From positions 62,001 through 126,000 of the forward strand of contig CAKPOO010000002.1 of NCBI GenBank assembly GCA_934169925.1: DNA of 64,000 nucleotides. Reading direction: 5' to 3'. The notes beneath the pieces were generated by a model, which was not told where the DNA came from, made no database searches, and saw only the letters and a list, made by a program, of their open reading frames with translations. The position numbers were made by a program, and so were the translations under genes. The stretch is from an uncultured Clostridia bacterium. Its GTDB lineage: Bacteria; Bacillota; Clostridia; TANB77; CAG-465. Shown piece after piece: positions 25,456-35,848 of the stretch (the stretch's first letter is position 1; each line of letters opens with the position of its first letter).

Positions 25456-26403
25456 TTAATTAATAGATTTTGTTGCAATTAAGCACATTGTTATAATTGC
25501 TTTTTTGCTAGTTGATTTAACTAAAGAACAATTATTGTTACAAAGAATTGCTCCAGGTACACCAGATATTTCTGAAAGATTACTAGTATTTTTAGCCCAA
25601 TCTTTTGGGAAAGAAATTCGATATTTTGAAAAATCTTCTAAAGATTGAGGAACACATTGTGCAATCCAGCCATTACCATCACTACTAGGAGATATTACAA
25701 AGTTAATGCAATTTTTATCATTTTCATTGTTAATATCAACTACAGTTTCAAGCCAGTCCATCGCTTCAGATGGAATCTCTAAGATACCATTTTTGAAATA
25801 GTTAGGATTTTCAAAATAGCATCTAATGGTAGAGTTTGCAAAAAAATTACTAATTGTAGTCTTTAATTTTTCTTCTAATACTGATATAGTTGTAATTAAA
25901 GCTTTCTTAAATTGCTCATTACAAGTGTAAGTATCAAATTTAAACCATAAAGGTAAAAAAGAAGAAATAAAAGTAAAACAGTTTTCTTTATGAATATTAT
26001 CGGTGCCATAATCATTAAATGAAATAAAAGAATTATCAAAGATTTCAGAAATTTTACAAATTAAATAAAGATTACAATTTACATTGTCAAAATATTTTGT
26101 TAAAAATTGGTTAATAAGTGTTTTTCCATAGACTTTCCAAATAAACCGTGAAACTACATAATTTGGGCTATCTTCAATATTATAGTTACTACCATCAATA
26201 TTAATGCAAACATCACAATATTTAAATTTTTTATCATCTTTAGTTCGTAATATTTGTACCAAAGTATCGGAGTTAACTAAGCATAAGATAGCACAAGCAA
26301 TTATTTCATCTGTATTAAATATGCCGTTATGTGTGCCTATAGCAAAAACACCATTTTTTCTTTTTTCTCTAACATTTAAAGAATTTACGATTTCAATATT
26401 CAT
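25456..26403 (-). CDS. MYG1-like (UPF0160) protein lacking the DHH motif
   Basis: The 315-aa protein begins with the MYG1 signature, FAIGTHNGIFNTDEIIACA (H25, D32, E33), followed by LRTKD and the CDVCINIDG strand, as in MYG1 family DHH-type exonucleases/hydrolases. The expected R-F/Y-DHHQ motif after the IDG strand is absent: the chain passes directly to EDSPNYVVSRFIWKVYGK. The C-terminal region is family-like (DWAKN, SGVPGAILCN). It may be inactive or use other ligands. It has its own promoter, diverges from the 26553 gene, and starts behind AGGAGG. Confidence 0.75.
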   Translation of the reverse strand: MNIEIVNSLNVREKRKNGVFAIGTHNGIFNTDEIIACAILCLVNSDTLVQILRTKDDKKFKYCDVCINIDGSNYNIEDSPNYVVSRFIWKVYGKTLINQFLTKYFDNVNCNLYLICKISEIFDNSFISFNDYGTDNIHKENCFTFISSFLPLWFKFDTYTCNEQFKKALITTISVLEEKLKTTISNFFANSTIRCYFENPNYFKNGILEIPSEAMDWLETVVDINNENDKNCINFVISPSSDGNGWIAQCVPQSLEDFSKYRISFPKDWAKNTSNLSEISGVPGAILCNNNCSLVKSTSKKAIITMCLIATKSIN

Positions 26404-26435
26404 TAAAAATCCTCCTTATTTTATATAATGTACAT

Positions 26436-26501
26436 ATTTTAACATAAAAACTAATTTAAAACAATTTTAACATTGAATTATGTACACTTTTATGATAAAA
26501 T
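26436..26501. promoter_or_regulatory. divergent promoters between the MYG1-like gene and the 26553 gene
   Basis: Minus strand: TTGTTT (26464-26459)-N17-TAAAAT (26441-26436). Plus strand: TTGAAT (26473-26478)-N17-TAAAAT (26496-26501). The two -35 boxes are only about 9 bases apart. Confidence 0.7.
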
Positions 26502-26552
26502 ATGCTGAAATTAATTTAAATTTATTTTTGCAATTGCAAGATAGGAGGATTT

Positions 26553-27419
26553 ATGAAATTTGAAAATTTACGTATGTTATTATTAAAGAAAAAGTTAGAA
26601 AAAAATAATTTTTATGAAGATATTAATTTTGAAAATAGATTTGTTAGTAAAAATGTAAAAAGAAATATATTAAAGTGGTTTTTTAATTTATGGTATTATC
26701 ATGATATTAAAATTGAAAAATTTAAAGATTTATTTTCAAAGTTAAGTAATGAAATTGTTTTTCCAATTACAATTAAACAAAACAATAGCTATTGTAATTT
26801 AGCTATAGTTTTTCGGGATAGCGAGGAAAAAGAGTATTATATGATAAAAGAAGGTCTGTATACTAATTTAGATAACTATGTAATTGGAAGAAGAAATAGC
26901 AGTTTAGAACCATTAATTGATAGAGATTTTCATTATGAACTTCTTGAAGATGGAAGTATTATATTAATAAAAACGGGTGCTATGTTATTAAATAAGGATG
27001 GAAAAAATATTGATATAATGTGCAATTTTAGTTATAATACAAAAAATAATACTACAAATGCTACGTTAAAATCAAATACCTTAAGAAGGGAAATTTGTAT
27101 CGAATATCCAACAAAAGGTGCTGCGTTTGATAAAATGGTTTTAAATTATCTATTAATTATTAAGGAAAAAACAGAGTATTATTATAACGTTTTTCCAATA
27201 TTGAGAAAGATGTTACAAGAACTTGCTACTGCAAGAGTTTCAATTTCTGTTATAGCCTTAAAAGATGATGTGGTTTGCTCAAAGATAGAAGTAGTAGAAG
27301 GTATTGTAAAAGAATACACTAAATCCAAAGCTATAAATGAAGAAGAAATGGTAACAAAAAAGAAAATTTTTGAAACAAAATTAAAATATTTAGAAGAATT
27401 TTTAAAAGAAAATGAATAA
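26553..27419 (+). CDS. hypothetical cytosolic protein
   Basis: A 288-aa soluble protein with no signal peptide and no family I can name. The N-terminus (1-50) is basic and helical, the middle (60-190) looks beta-rich, and the C-terminus (195-288) is helical, ending in a Lys/Glu-rich probable coiled coil. It has its own promoter and an AGGAGG site, diverges from the MYG1-like gene and converges on rpsI. Its stand-alone placement suggests an accessory gene. Confidence 0.6.
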   Translation: MKFENLRMLLLKKKLEKNNFYEDINFENRFVSKNVKRNILKWFFNLWYYHDIKIEKFKDLFSKLSNEIVFPITIKQNNSYCNLAIVFRDSEEKEYYMIKEGLYTNLDNYVIGRRNSSLEPLIDRDFHYELLEDGSIILIKTGAMLLNKDGKNIDIMCNFSYNTKNNTTNATLKSNTLRREICIEYPTKGAAFDKMVLNYLLIIKEKTEYYYNVFPILRKMLQELATARVSISVIALKDDVVCSKIEVVEGIVKEYTKSKAINEEEMVTKKKIFETKLKYLEEFLKENE

Positions 27420-27426
27420 TTTAAGT

Positions 27427-27461
27427 AAAAAAATCGGAAGCTTTAAAACTTCCGATTTTTG
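27427..27461. terminator. bidirectional terminator between the 26553 gene and rpsI
   Basis: AAATCGGAAG/CTTCCGATTT perfect stem with an eight-base loop between A and T runs. Confidence 0.85.
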
Positions 27462-27472
27462 TTGTATAAGGT

Positions 27473-27868
27473 CTATCTTTTTGAAAATTGAGGTGCCTTT
27501 CTTGCTTTTTTTAGACCGTATTTTCTTCTTTCTTTAACTCTTGAATCTCTAGTAAGTAAACCGTTTCTTTTTAAAACAGCATGAACTTCTGGATCAGTAG
27601 TAGCTAAAGCTTTAGAAATACCGTGTGCAACAGCACCAGCTTGACCAGCAAATCCACCACCACAAACAGTAGCTTCAACATCATATTTTTCAATCATATT
27701 AGCAACTTTAAAAGGTTTTAAAACAATAGCTTTTAAAGTATCTAATGTATATAAATCATTCATATCTTTTTTATTTATAGTTATTTTACCAGTACCAGGA
27801 ATAATATTAACTCTTGCAATAGAAGATTTTCTTTTTCCTGTAGCATAAATATATTCTTTTTTTGCCAT
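27473..27868 (-). CDS. rpsI: 30S ribosomal protein S9
   Basis: A 131-aa S9 with the GKRKSSIARV N-terminus, GGGFAGQAGAVAHGI core and the basic C-terminal tail ending in SKR, which reaches the P-site tRNA. Full length. It lies 13 bases after rplM with an AGGAGG site, the usual L13-S9 pair. Confidence 0.98.
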   Translation of the reverse strand: MAKKEYIYATGKRKSSIARVNIIPGTGKITINKKDMNDLYTLDTLKAIVLKPFKVANMIEKYDVEATVCGGGFAGQAGAVAHGISKALATTDPEVHAVLKRNGLLTRDSRVKERRKYGLKKARKAPQFSKR

Positions 27869-27881
27869 TTTTCAATTCCTC

Positions 27882-28316
27882 CTAAAATTCCCAAACTTCA
27901 GGTTTTTGAGCAGCATGTGGATGCTCACTACCTTTAAATACTCTAACATTTGTTAGCATTTGTCTACCTAATGAATTTTTTGGTAGCATACCTTTAACAG
28001 CTAATAACATAACTTTATCAGATTTAGTAGCCATCATATCTTTGTATGAAATTTCTTTCATTCCACCAATGTATCCAGAGTGATGTCTGTATACTTTTTG
28101 GTTTAATTTATCACCAGTTAAAATCATTTTGTCAGAGTTAATTACTATAACATTATCTCCACAATCTAAGTTTGGTGTATAAGTTGGTTTATGTTTACCT
28201 TTTAATAATCTTGCAACTTCTGTAGCAACTCTACCTAGAGGTTTGTTTGCTGCATCAATAACATACCATTTTTTTTCAATTTCGCTAGCTTTTACGCTAT
28301 GTGTAGTATTGTTCAT
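27882..28316 (-). CDS. rplM: 50S ribosomal protein L13
   Basis: A 144-aa L13 with the WYVIDAANKPLGR motif, KHKPTYTPNLDCGD and the GMLPKNSLGRQM segment. Full length. First gene of the rplM-rpsI operon, behind an AGGAAGG site. A structured leader upstream suggests feedback control by L13. Confidence 0.98.
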   Translation of the reverse strand: MNNTTHSVKASEIEKKWYVIDAANKPLGRVATEVARLLKGKHKPTYTPNLDCGDNVIVINSDKMILTGDKLNQKVYRHHSGYIGGMKEISYKDMMATKSDKVMLLAVKGMLPKNSLGRQMLTNVRVFKGSEHPHAAQKPEVWEF

Positions 28317-28433
28317 CTCAAAACTTCCTTCCTAAAAAAATATAATTTTTTAGTTAAGTCAAACGTCCGGGGTTTAGTTTAACTAAACTATAATATACCT
28401 TAACATTATACAAAAAAATTTTCAAAAAGTCAA
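28317..28433 (-). promoter_or_regulatory. rplM promoter and L13 leader
   Basis: Minus-strand promoter TTGACT (28433-28428)-N17-TATAAT (28410-28405). The roughly 80-nt leader holds a TTTAGTTAAACTAAA hairpin and a GGACGTTTGACTTAACTAAA segment that can pair in alternative ways. It resembles the L13 autoregulatory leader class of Bacillota; this identity is by position and general shape only. Confidence 0.65.
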
Positions 28434-28571
28434 CATTATAAATAAATTAAAATAAAAATATAGGATTTATTTATTAAAGATAATTTTAAAAATTTTATTA
28501 TTGCAATTTTAAGGTATTTATAGTAAGATATATAGGAACAGTGTTTTAATAATAAAGGTGATGTGAGATAT

Positions 28572-30233
28572 ATGAAAATGAACACAAAAGATATACCTGA
28601 AATGTTATACGATAATTTTATAGAACCAGATGAAAAAATTGAAAAAGATTTAATCGAAACAAAAGAAATGGCAAGAGTTAATGCTATTGTTTCAAAACTT
28701 GTTTTATTTGATAAAAATGTCGAAGAATTAACTAATACATATACAGAGATACTAAAAGATGATAATGTAGTATTTTTACTTACAAGAATTAGTCAAACTC
28801 CAATTTTTAAGAAACATTTTCCAGAATTCTTTGTAAAAAATGAGTATGGTGAGGATGTTATAAATTGTCAACAAAATTCTCCTTATCATAAATATGGAGT
28901 TTTTAAGCATATTCTTGTTTCAATTGAAAATGTTGGAGCAGAAAATAGTATGGATTTACAAGATTCATATATTACTATATTAAAGTGGACTATGTTTTTG
29001 CATGATATAGGAAAACCATATGTTAAAGTTAAAAATGAAGATGGTACAGATACCTTTATAGGTCATGATGATAAATCTTATGAACTTGCTATTGATATTT
29101 TAAATAGGTTTTCTTTTAGTAGAGAAGATAAAAGTATAATTTTAACTTTAATTAAATATCACGATAAATATATAAATGAAGGTGAAGTTACTGATGAAAA
29201 CATGAAATTTTTAGCTTCAGAACTTAGTAATAGTAAAACTATATTTGATTTGTTACTTGCGGTTAAAGATGCAGATTCAAGGGCAAAAAGCATTGAAGTT
29301 TATAACAAATTTAAAATATTAAAAAATAGATATCTTGAATTTATTGAAAAGTATTTTTCTTATGATTTTAATGAAGTTAAAAATGATTCAAAATTAAATA
29401 ATAAAAACGAAACTCAAACTGAGATTAAAGATGATAGCTTAGATGTAAAGAATCAAGAAATGTCAACTGTAGAATTTGATGAATTAATTGATAATGTAAT
29501 ATCAAGAAAATCTTTAAGATCTTTATATCAGCCAATGGTTGATATAAAGAATTCTTGTGTGTATGGTTATGAAGAATTTACAAGAATTGAAAGTGTTAAA
29601 AGAATTAGTATAATAGATTTCTTTAATAGAGCTATTGAAAAAGGTAAGTATGAAAAAATACAACAAGTTTTACTTATAAATGGAATCGAAACATTTATGA
29701 CTATTACAACTAAAGATGTTAATAGACTATTCATAAATGCAGATTTTAGAAGTTATCAAAAATATGCTAATAAGCCTAGAATATATGAGATGATGAATAA
29801 AACAAAGATTGTAATAGAATTCCAAAATTATGAAAAAGTTGATATTTTAGAATTTCAAGAAACAATTAAAAAAATACATGAAAATGGTGGAGAAGTAGCA
29901 CTAGATAAGTATGGAACTGCAAAACTTAGATTAGAAGAGTTAAATTTACTTGATGTTGATTATATTGTTACTGATATAGTCGTTTCTAAGAATATAGAAA
30001 ATGATAGATCAAGACAAAAATTTATCGCAGATCTTTCAACATATGCTTTATCTAGAAATATAAAAGTAATTGTTGTTGGTATTGAATCAAAAGAAGCTTT
30101 GGATGTAGTAAAAAAATATGGAGTTGATTTAGTTCAGGGCTATTATTTTGCAAAACCTGATTATAAAATTACTTGTATAAACGAAAGTGTAAAACAAATA
30201 CTTCAAAGTAGCGACAATGATAGTATCGTTTAA
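28572..30233 (+). CDS. HD domain + degenerate EAL domain protein
   Basis: The 553-aa cytosolic protein has an HD phosphohydrolase domain (about 85-225; FLHDIGK, GHDDKS, LIKYHD) and a C-terminal EAL-like domain (about 315-545). The EAL domain has GYEEFTR for EALLR and FINADF for the Asn motif. DDFG reads DKYG, the catalytic Lys region reads VTDIVV, and A-E-G-V-E reads V-V-G-I-E. Cyclic-di-GMP hydrolysis is therefore unlikely; the domain may be a c-di-GMP receptor or scaffold, while the HD domain may be active. The ATG at 28572 is preferred over an in-frame GTG at 28563, which overlaps the weak GGTG ribosome site. Confidence 0.82.
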   Translation: MKMNTKDIPEMLYDNFIEPDEKIEKDLIETKEMARVNAIVSKLVLFDKNVEELTNTYTEILKDDNVVFLLTRISQTPIFKKHFPEFFVKNEYGEDVINCQQNSPYHKYGVFKHILVSIENVGAENSMDLQDSYITILKWTMFLHDIGKPYVKVKNEDGTDTFIGHDDKSYELAIDILNRFSFSREDKSIILTLIKYHDKYINEGEVTDENMKFLASELSNSKTIFDLLLAVKDADSRAKSIEVYNKFKILKNRYLEFIEKYFSYDFNEVKNDSKLNNKNETQTEIKDDSLDVKNQEMSTVEFDELIDNVISRKSLRSLYQPMVDIKNSCVYGYEEFTRIESVKRISIIDFFNRAIEKGKYEKIQQVLLINGIETFMTITTKDVNRLFINADFRSYQKYANKPRIYEMMNKTKIVIEFQNYEKVDILEFQETIKKIHENGGEVALDKYGTAKLRLEELNLLDVDYIVTDIVVSKNIENDRSRQKFIADLSTYALSRNIKVIVVGIESKEALDVVKKYGVDLVQGYYFAKPDYKITCINESVKQILQSSDNDSIV

Positions 30234-30259
30234 AAAAATAAAATTTTTTAGAATTTGTA

Positions 30260-30302
30260 TTGACAAACATTTGTTTATAATATAAAATATGAACGGATGT
30301 TT
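30260..30302 (+). promoter_or_regulatory. recA promoter with two LexA-like boxes
   Basis: TTGACA (30260-30265)-N17-TAAAAT (30283-30288). A box GAACGGATGTTT (30291-30302) fits the Gram-positive LexA pattern GAAC-N4-GTTY. A second palindrome, AAACA-TT-TGTTT (30265-30276), lies within the promoter spacer and may be a weaker LexA site. Confidence 0.8.
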
Positions 30303-30317
30303 ATTATGGAGGTTATT

Positions 30318-31373
30318 ATGGTATCAGATGAAAGAAAAAAAGCTTTAGAAATAGCTATGGCACAAATAGAAAAAAATTTTGGTAAAGGATCAATTATGAA
30401 ACTTGGTGAAGTTAGCACAGTAAGTATTGATTCTATTCCAACAGGTGCATTGAGTTTGGATATTGCACTAGGAATAGGTGGTTTTCCAAGAGGAAGAATA
30501 ATTGAAGTATTTGGACCTGAATCATCAGGTAAAACAACTGTTGCATTACATGCAATTGCAGAAGCACAAAAACAAGGTGGTATTGCTGCATTTATTGATG
30601 CTGAACATGCATTAGATCCAGTATATGCTAAAAATTTAGGTGTAGATGTTGATAATTTAATTGTTTCTCAACCAGATACAGGAGAGCAAGCATTAGAGAT
30701 TGCAGAACAACTTGTAAGAAGTGGTGCTGTTGATATAATTACAATAGATTCAGTTGCAGCACTTGTTCCAAAGGCTGAAATTGACGGTGAGATGGGAGAT
30801 ACTCATGTTGGTTTACAAGCAAGACTTATGTCACAAGCTTTAAGAAAACTAACAGGTGTTTTAAATAAATCAAAAACTGTTGCTATATTTATTAACCAAT
30901 TGCGTGAAAAAGTAGGTGTTATGTTTGGAAATCCTGAAACAACACCAGGTGGAAGAGCTTTAAAATTCTATTCTTCAGTAAGACTTGAAGTTAGAAAACA
31001 AGAAGCAATAAAAATAAATGGTGAAGTTGTTGGTAGTAAAACAAAAGTAAAAGTTGTTAAAAATAAAGTTGCCCCACCATTTAGAGAAGCTACATTTGAT
31101 ATAGTTTATGGAAAAGGTATTTCAAATGAAGGTTGTGTATTAGATTTAGCTGTTGATTTAGATATTGTAGATAAAAGTGGTGCTTGGTTTGCATATAATG
31201 GTCAAAAAATTGGTCAAGGTAGAGAAAATGCAAAACAATTTTTATTAGACAATCCTGAAATTATGAAAGAAATTGAAAAGAAAGTTAGAGATAAATATAA
31301 CGAAGCTTTTGAAAAAAGTATGGGAAATGAGTCAAAAGACGAAGAAACTGACGTAGAAGAAAGCGAAGAATAA
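30318..31373 (+). CDS. recA: recombinase RecA
   Basis: The 351-aa RecA promotes homologous recombination and LexA cleavage. Walker A is GPESSGKTT (66-74); [28 protein letters not shown] and the acidic C-terminal tail are all present. The ATG at 30318 lies five bases after GGAGG; earlier ATGs in the frame (30297, 30306) fall in the leader. It is followed at 13 bases by recX. Confidence 0.99.
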   Translation: MVSDERKKALEIAMAQIEKNFGKGSIMKLGEVSTVSIDSIPTGALSLDIALGIGGFPRGRIIEVFGPESSGKTTVALHAIAEAQKQGGIAAFIDAEHALDPVYAKNLGVDVDNLIVSQPDTGEQALEIAEQLVRSGAVDIITIDSVAALVPKAEIDGEMGDTHVGLQARLMSQALRKLTGVLNKSKTVAIFINQLREKVGVMFGNPETTPGGRALKFYSSVRLEVRKQEAIKINGEVVGSKTKVKVVKNKVAPPFREATFDIVYGKGISNEGCVLDLAVDLDIVDKSGAWFAYNGQKIGQGRENAKQFLLDNPEIMKEIEKKVRDKYNEAFEKSMGNESKDEETDVEESEE

Positions 31374-31386
31374 ATTTGGAGGACCT

Positions 31387-31803
31387 ATGGATTTTGAAGT
31401 TGCAAAAGAAAAGGCAATTAGATATATAGGAATTTCTAGAAAGACAGAATATGAAGTTTTTCAAAAATTAAAAAAGTTAAAATTTGATGATGAGATAATA
31501 AATAAGGTTATAGAATATATAAAAAACTTAAATTATCTAAATGATCATGAATATGTAGACGCATATATTAGACAATGTATGCGTCTACAAAACTATTCTA
31601 TATATGAAATAAAAAATAAATTGTTGCAAAAAGGTATAAAAAAAGATATAATTGATGAGAAAATAGAAGTTTTATATGAAAACGACTATGAAAAAAATGT
31701 CGTAGAAAAACTTTTAAAAGGTAAGCTTAAAAACACAGATGATGAAAAAAGAAAAGCTTATCTTTATAGACGTGGATTTAAAACTTTTAAAGAAGATTTT
31801 TAA
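31387..31803 (+). CDS. recX: regulatory protein RecX
   Basis: A 138-aa protein with the tandem three-helix repeats of RecX (AIRYIGISRKTEYEVFQKL, then YLNDHEYVDAYIRQC and the following Y-EIKNKLLQKGI). RecX binds RecA filaments and limits their activity. The adjacent position after recA in the same operon is typical. It starts behind TGGAGG. Confidence 0.9.
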   Translation: MDFEVAKEKAIRYIGISRKTEYEVFQKLKKLKFDDEIINKVIEYIKNLNYLNDHEYVDAYIRQCMRLQNYSIYEIKNKLLQKGIKKDIIDEKIEVLYENDYEKNVVEKLLKGKLKNTDDEKRKAYLYRRGFKTFKEDF

Positions 31804-31813
31804 GAGGTGTTAT

Positions 31814-32542
31814 ATGATAAAAGTACCAACTGATCATAATGAAGCAAAATTTGGTGATATAGCAAAGACTGTACTTATGCCAGGTGATCCTTTAAGAGCT
31901 AAATATATAGCAGACAATTATTTAGAAGATGTAGTTTGTTATAATAATATAAGAGGAATGCTTGGATTTACAGGTACATATAAAGGTGTAAAAATTTCTG
32001 TACAAGGTAGTGGGATGGGATGTCCATCTATGGGAATTTATTCATATGAACTTTTTGATGGTTATGATGTTGATAATATAATAAGAATTGGTAGTATTGG
32101 AACTTTATCTTGTGATGGTGCAAGTAATGAAGCAAATAGTGTTGAGCTTATGGATATTGTTGTTGCAAGACATGTTTTAACAGATTCAAATTATTTACAA
32201 AATTTAAGAATAGAACCATATGCTTCAAAAGATTTATTAAATAAATTAGATGAAGTGTCAAAAGAGCGTAATATTAAAACAAAAATTGGAGATGTTTTTA
32301 CATCAGATGTTTTTTATGCAGATAGTAATTACAATTTAAAACTTTCAAAAGAAAAAATATTAGGTGTAGAAATGGAGTCTTTAGCATTATATACTAATGC
32401 TATAAAACTTAATAAGAATGCAATAGCGATGTTTACAGCAACAAATAATGCTATAACAGGTGAGGGCATTTCTGCTAAAGAAAGACAAAATAATTTGGAT
32501 AAGATGATTGTTCTTGCTTTAGAATTAGCTATAAAATGTTGA
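31814..32542 (+). CDS. deoD: purine nucleoside phosphorylase DeoD
   Basis: A 242-aa hexameric-type PNP: VLMPGDPLRAKYIA, GSGMGCPSMGIYSYEL, IRIGSIGTL and VEMESLAL are the family motifs. It cleaves purine (deoxy)nucleosides with phosphate, in salvage. The ATG at 31814 follows GAGGTG, 10 bases after recX; the frame is open further upstream only as an overlap with recX. Co-transcription with recA is likely. Confidence 0.97.
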   Translation: MIKVPTDHNEAKFGDIAKTVLMPGDPLRAKYIADNYLEDVVCYNNIRGMLGFTGTYKGVKISVQGSGMGCPSMGIYSYELFDGYDVDNIIRIGSIGTLSCDGASNEANSVELMDIVVARHVLTDSNYLQNLRIEPYASKDLLNKLDEVSKERNIKTKIGDVFTSDVFYADSNYNLKLSKEKILGVEMESLALYTNAIKLNKNAIAMFTATNNAITGEGISAKERQNNLDKMIVLALELAIKC

Positions 32543-32555
32543 TAGGGTGGAAAAA

Positions 32556-33359
32556 ATGCAAGATATTATATTAAATAATAAACCTACATATAAATTTAGT
32601 TTGGAAAATTTTGAAGGACCACTTGATTTACTTATATATTTGATATCAAAAAATAAAATGAATATTTTTGATATATCACTTAGTAAATTAACAGATGAGT
32701 ATGTAGAGTATTTAAATGAATTAACAGAAAATAATATTGAAGTTGCCTCAGAATTTATTGTTATGGCATCAACTTTACTTGATATAAAAGCAAGAAAGTT
32801 ATTACCAGAACTTACACCAAGTGACGAGGAAGAAGAGGTATTAACAGAAGAAGATATTTTAAATCGAATTATTGAATATAAAAAATATAAAGAAATATCT
32901 GAAATTATTAATAAAATGTATTTGAGTAATTTTGGTAGTTTTGTTAAACCTTTTGAAAAGATAAAATATAAAGAAAAGGTTGAATATACTGGAAATGACT
33001 TTGATAAAAATAGTTTGTATGATATTTATACTACAATACTTCAAAGAAATGAAAATAAAATAAATAAGAAAGCAAAAGAAATAGAAAAGATCGCTTTATA
33101 TGAAAAAGTAACTGTAGGTGATAAGGTAAGGCAAATTGTCAATTACTTAAATAAAAATGATAATATGGTATTTAATGAAGTGTTTGATCCAAATAAATGT
33201 AATAATATAGAAGTTGTAACAGCATTTTTAGGTGCTTTAGAACTTAGTAAACAAAAACAAGTTGATTTAGAGCAAGAATATCAATTTTCAGATATAAATA
33301 TATATAAAAAGCAAGGTGTAGAATTAAAAGTTGATCTTGCAAATTTAATGGATAATTAG
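32556..33359 (+). CDS. scpA: segregation and condensation protein ScpA
   Basis: The 267-aa kleisin subunit of the SMC condensin has the N-terminal FEGPLDLLIYLISKNKMNIFDI motif, EFIVMASTLLDIKARKLLP and a C-terminal winged-helix part that ends EVVTAFLGALELSKQKQ. The ATG at 32556 follows AGGGTGG; the in-frame GTG at 32547 sits in that site. Its usual partner scpB is not adjacent. The terminator stem overlaps its stop codon. Confidence 0.96.
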   Translation: MQDIILNNKPTYKFSLENFEGPLDLLIYLISKNKMNIFDISLSKLTDEYVEYLNELTENNIEVASEFIVMASTLLDIKARKLLPELTPSDEEEEVLTEEDILNRIIEYKKYKEISEIINKMYLSNFGSFVKPFEKIKYKEKVEYTGNDFDKNSLYDIYTTILQRNENKINKKAKEIEKIALYEKVTVGDKVRQIVNYLNKNDNMVFNEVFDPNKCNNIEVVTAFLGALELSKQKQVDLEQEYQFSDINIYKKQGVELKVDLANLMDN

Positions 33360-33383
33360 AGTTCAGTTTTGAACTCTTTTTTT
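33358..33383 (+). terminator. recA-recX-deoD-scpA operon terminator
   Basis: AGAGTTCA/TGAACTCT perfect stem with a GTTT loop and a T run, beginning within the scpA stop codon. Confidence 0.88.
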
Positions 33384-33395
33384 GTAATGTTTTAA

Positions 33396-33424
33396 TTGAT
33401 AAGTGCATAAAATTATGGTACAAT
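33396..33424 (+). promoter_or_regulatory. groESL promoter without CIRCE
   Basis: TTGATA-N17-TACAAT, 25 bases before groES. No TTAGCACTC/GAGTGCTAA repeat is found between the scpA terminator and groES. Confidence 0.75.
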
Positions 33425-33449
33425 CAGTTTTAAATATGGAGGTATAAAA

Positions 33450-33707
33450 ATGATAAAGCCACTTGGGAAAAGAGTATTAATAAAACAAATAGATGAAAAA
33501 GAAATATCAGAAAATGGTATTATTTTAACTACAATGACAAAAGAAAAAAGTAATATAGGTAAAGTTGTGCAAATAGGAGATGATGTAGATAAGGTAAATA
33601 TAGATGATAAAGTTATATTTCAAAATTATGCTGGTACTAATATTAAATATTTAGGTGAAGAATATTTAATATTTAATGAAGATGAAATTTTAGCACTTAT
33701 AAAATAG
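33450..33707 (+). CDS. groES: co-chaperonin GroES
   Basis: An 85-aa GroES, shorter than the usual 94-97, with IKPLGKRVLIK at the N-terminus, the mobile loop reading SENGIILTT, and the KVIFQNYAGT and LIFNEDEILALI end. It caps the GroEL ring. It starts behind GGAGG, 9 bases before groEL. The shortening lies between the loop and the roof region. Confidence 0.95.
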   Translation: MIKPLGKRVLIKQIDEKEISENGIILTTMTKEKSNIGKVVQIGDDVDKVNIDDKVIFQNYAGTNIKYLGEEYLIFNEDEILALIK

Positions 33708-33716
33708 GAGGGAAAA

Positions 33717-35330
<1,614 letters not shown>

Positions 35331-35340
35331 AATAATTGAT

Positions 35341-35377
35341 AAAAATAGACTCCATATAATATGGAGCCTATTTTTTT
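35341..35377. terminator. groESL terminator, probably bidirectional
   Basis: AAAATAGACTCCATA/TATGGAGCCTATTTT stem (one mismatch) with a three-base loop, A run before and T run after. It also lies at the end of the convergent 35380 gene. Confidence 0.82.
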
Positions 35378-35379
35378 GA

Positions 35380-35739
35380 TTAGTATGATATAAGCACTGG
35401 ATATTTGTAACTTGAATGTGAAACTAATATATAAAAGTTTTCTTTAACAATTATAGAAAGGTGTGACATTTTTTTACAATCAATACCATTTTCCTTTAAT
35501 GCCCTGCGTAGATAGCTATTTTCTAAAGTTGTTGATAAAGTATAACAGTGAACTTTTTCATACCGAGCTATAAAGTCTTTTCTTAATCCAGAAACAATTT
35601 TTTCTGATACAGTAAGATCGATATTATTTTCTAAAAGATAATCTTTTAAGATTTCTTCTAGTTTAGCAATACAAGTACTTTTTGTAATAGTTTTACCTTT
35701 GTTACTTGATACTATAGAATGAAGATCGTCAAATTTCAT
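35380..35739 (-). CDS. hypothetical protein, paralogue of the 35849 gene
   Basis: A 119-aa soluble protein with no family known to me. It aligns by eye to the upstream gene product over its length: C-x2-KLE-x4-DYL near the start, then a shared HCY-(T/S)-(L/I) motif and a C-terminal hydrophobic strand ending (A/L)VS. It begins at an ATG behind GGAGGT. Both genes run on the minus strand with a hairpin between them. A recent tandem duplication with strong divergence is the simplest reading. Confidence 0.6.
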   Translation of the reverse strand: MKFDDLHSIVSSNKGKTITKSTCIAKLEEILKDYLLENNIDLTVSEKIVSGLRKDFIARYEKVHCYTLSTTLENSYLRRALKENGIDCKKMSHLSIIVKENFYILVSHSSYKYPVLISY

Positions 35740-35805
35740 AGTGTTAATTACCTCCTACATTAAAATATTTTTTGTATCTAAAAATATATATGCTTCTTAT
35801 TAAGA

Positions 35806-35838
35806 AAATAGGTAGATATTGTGAAATATCTACCCGGA
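35806..35838 (-). terminator. terminator between the two paralogous genes
   Basis: On the minus strand GGTAGATATT/AATATCTACC with a four-base loop is followed by TATTTTCTT, a modest T tail. Confidence 0.6.
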
Positions 35839-35848
35839 AAAGTTTTTA

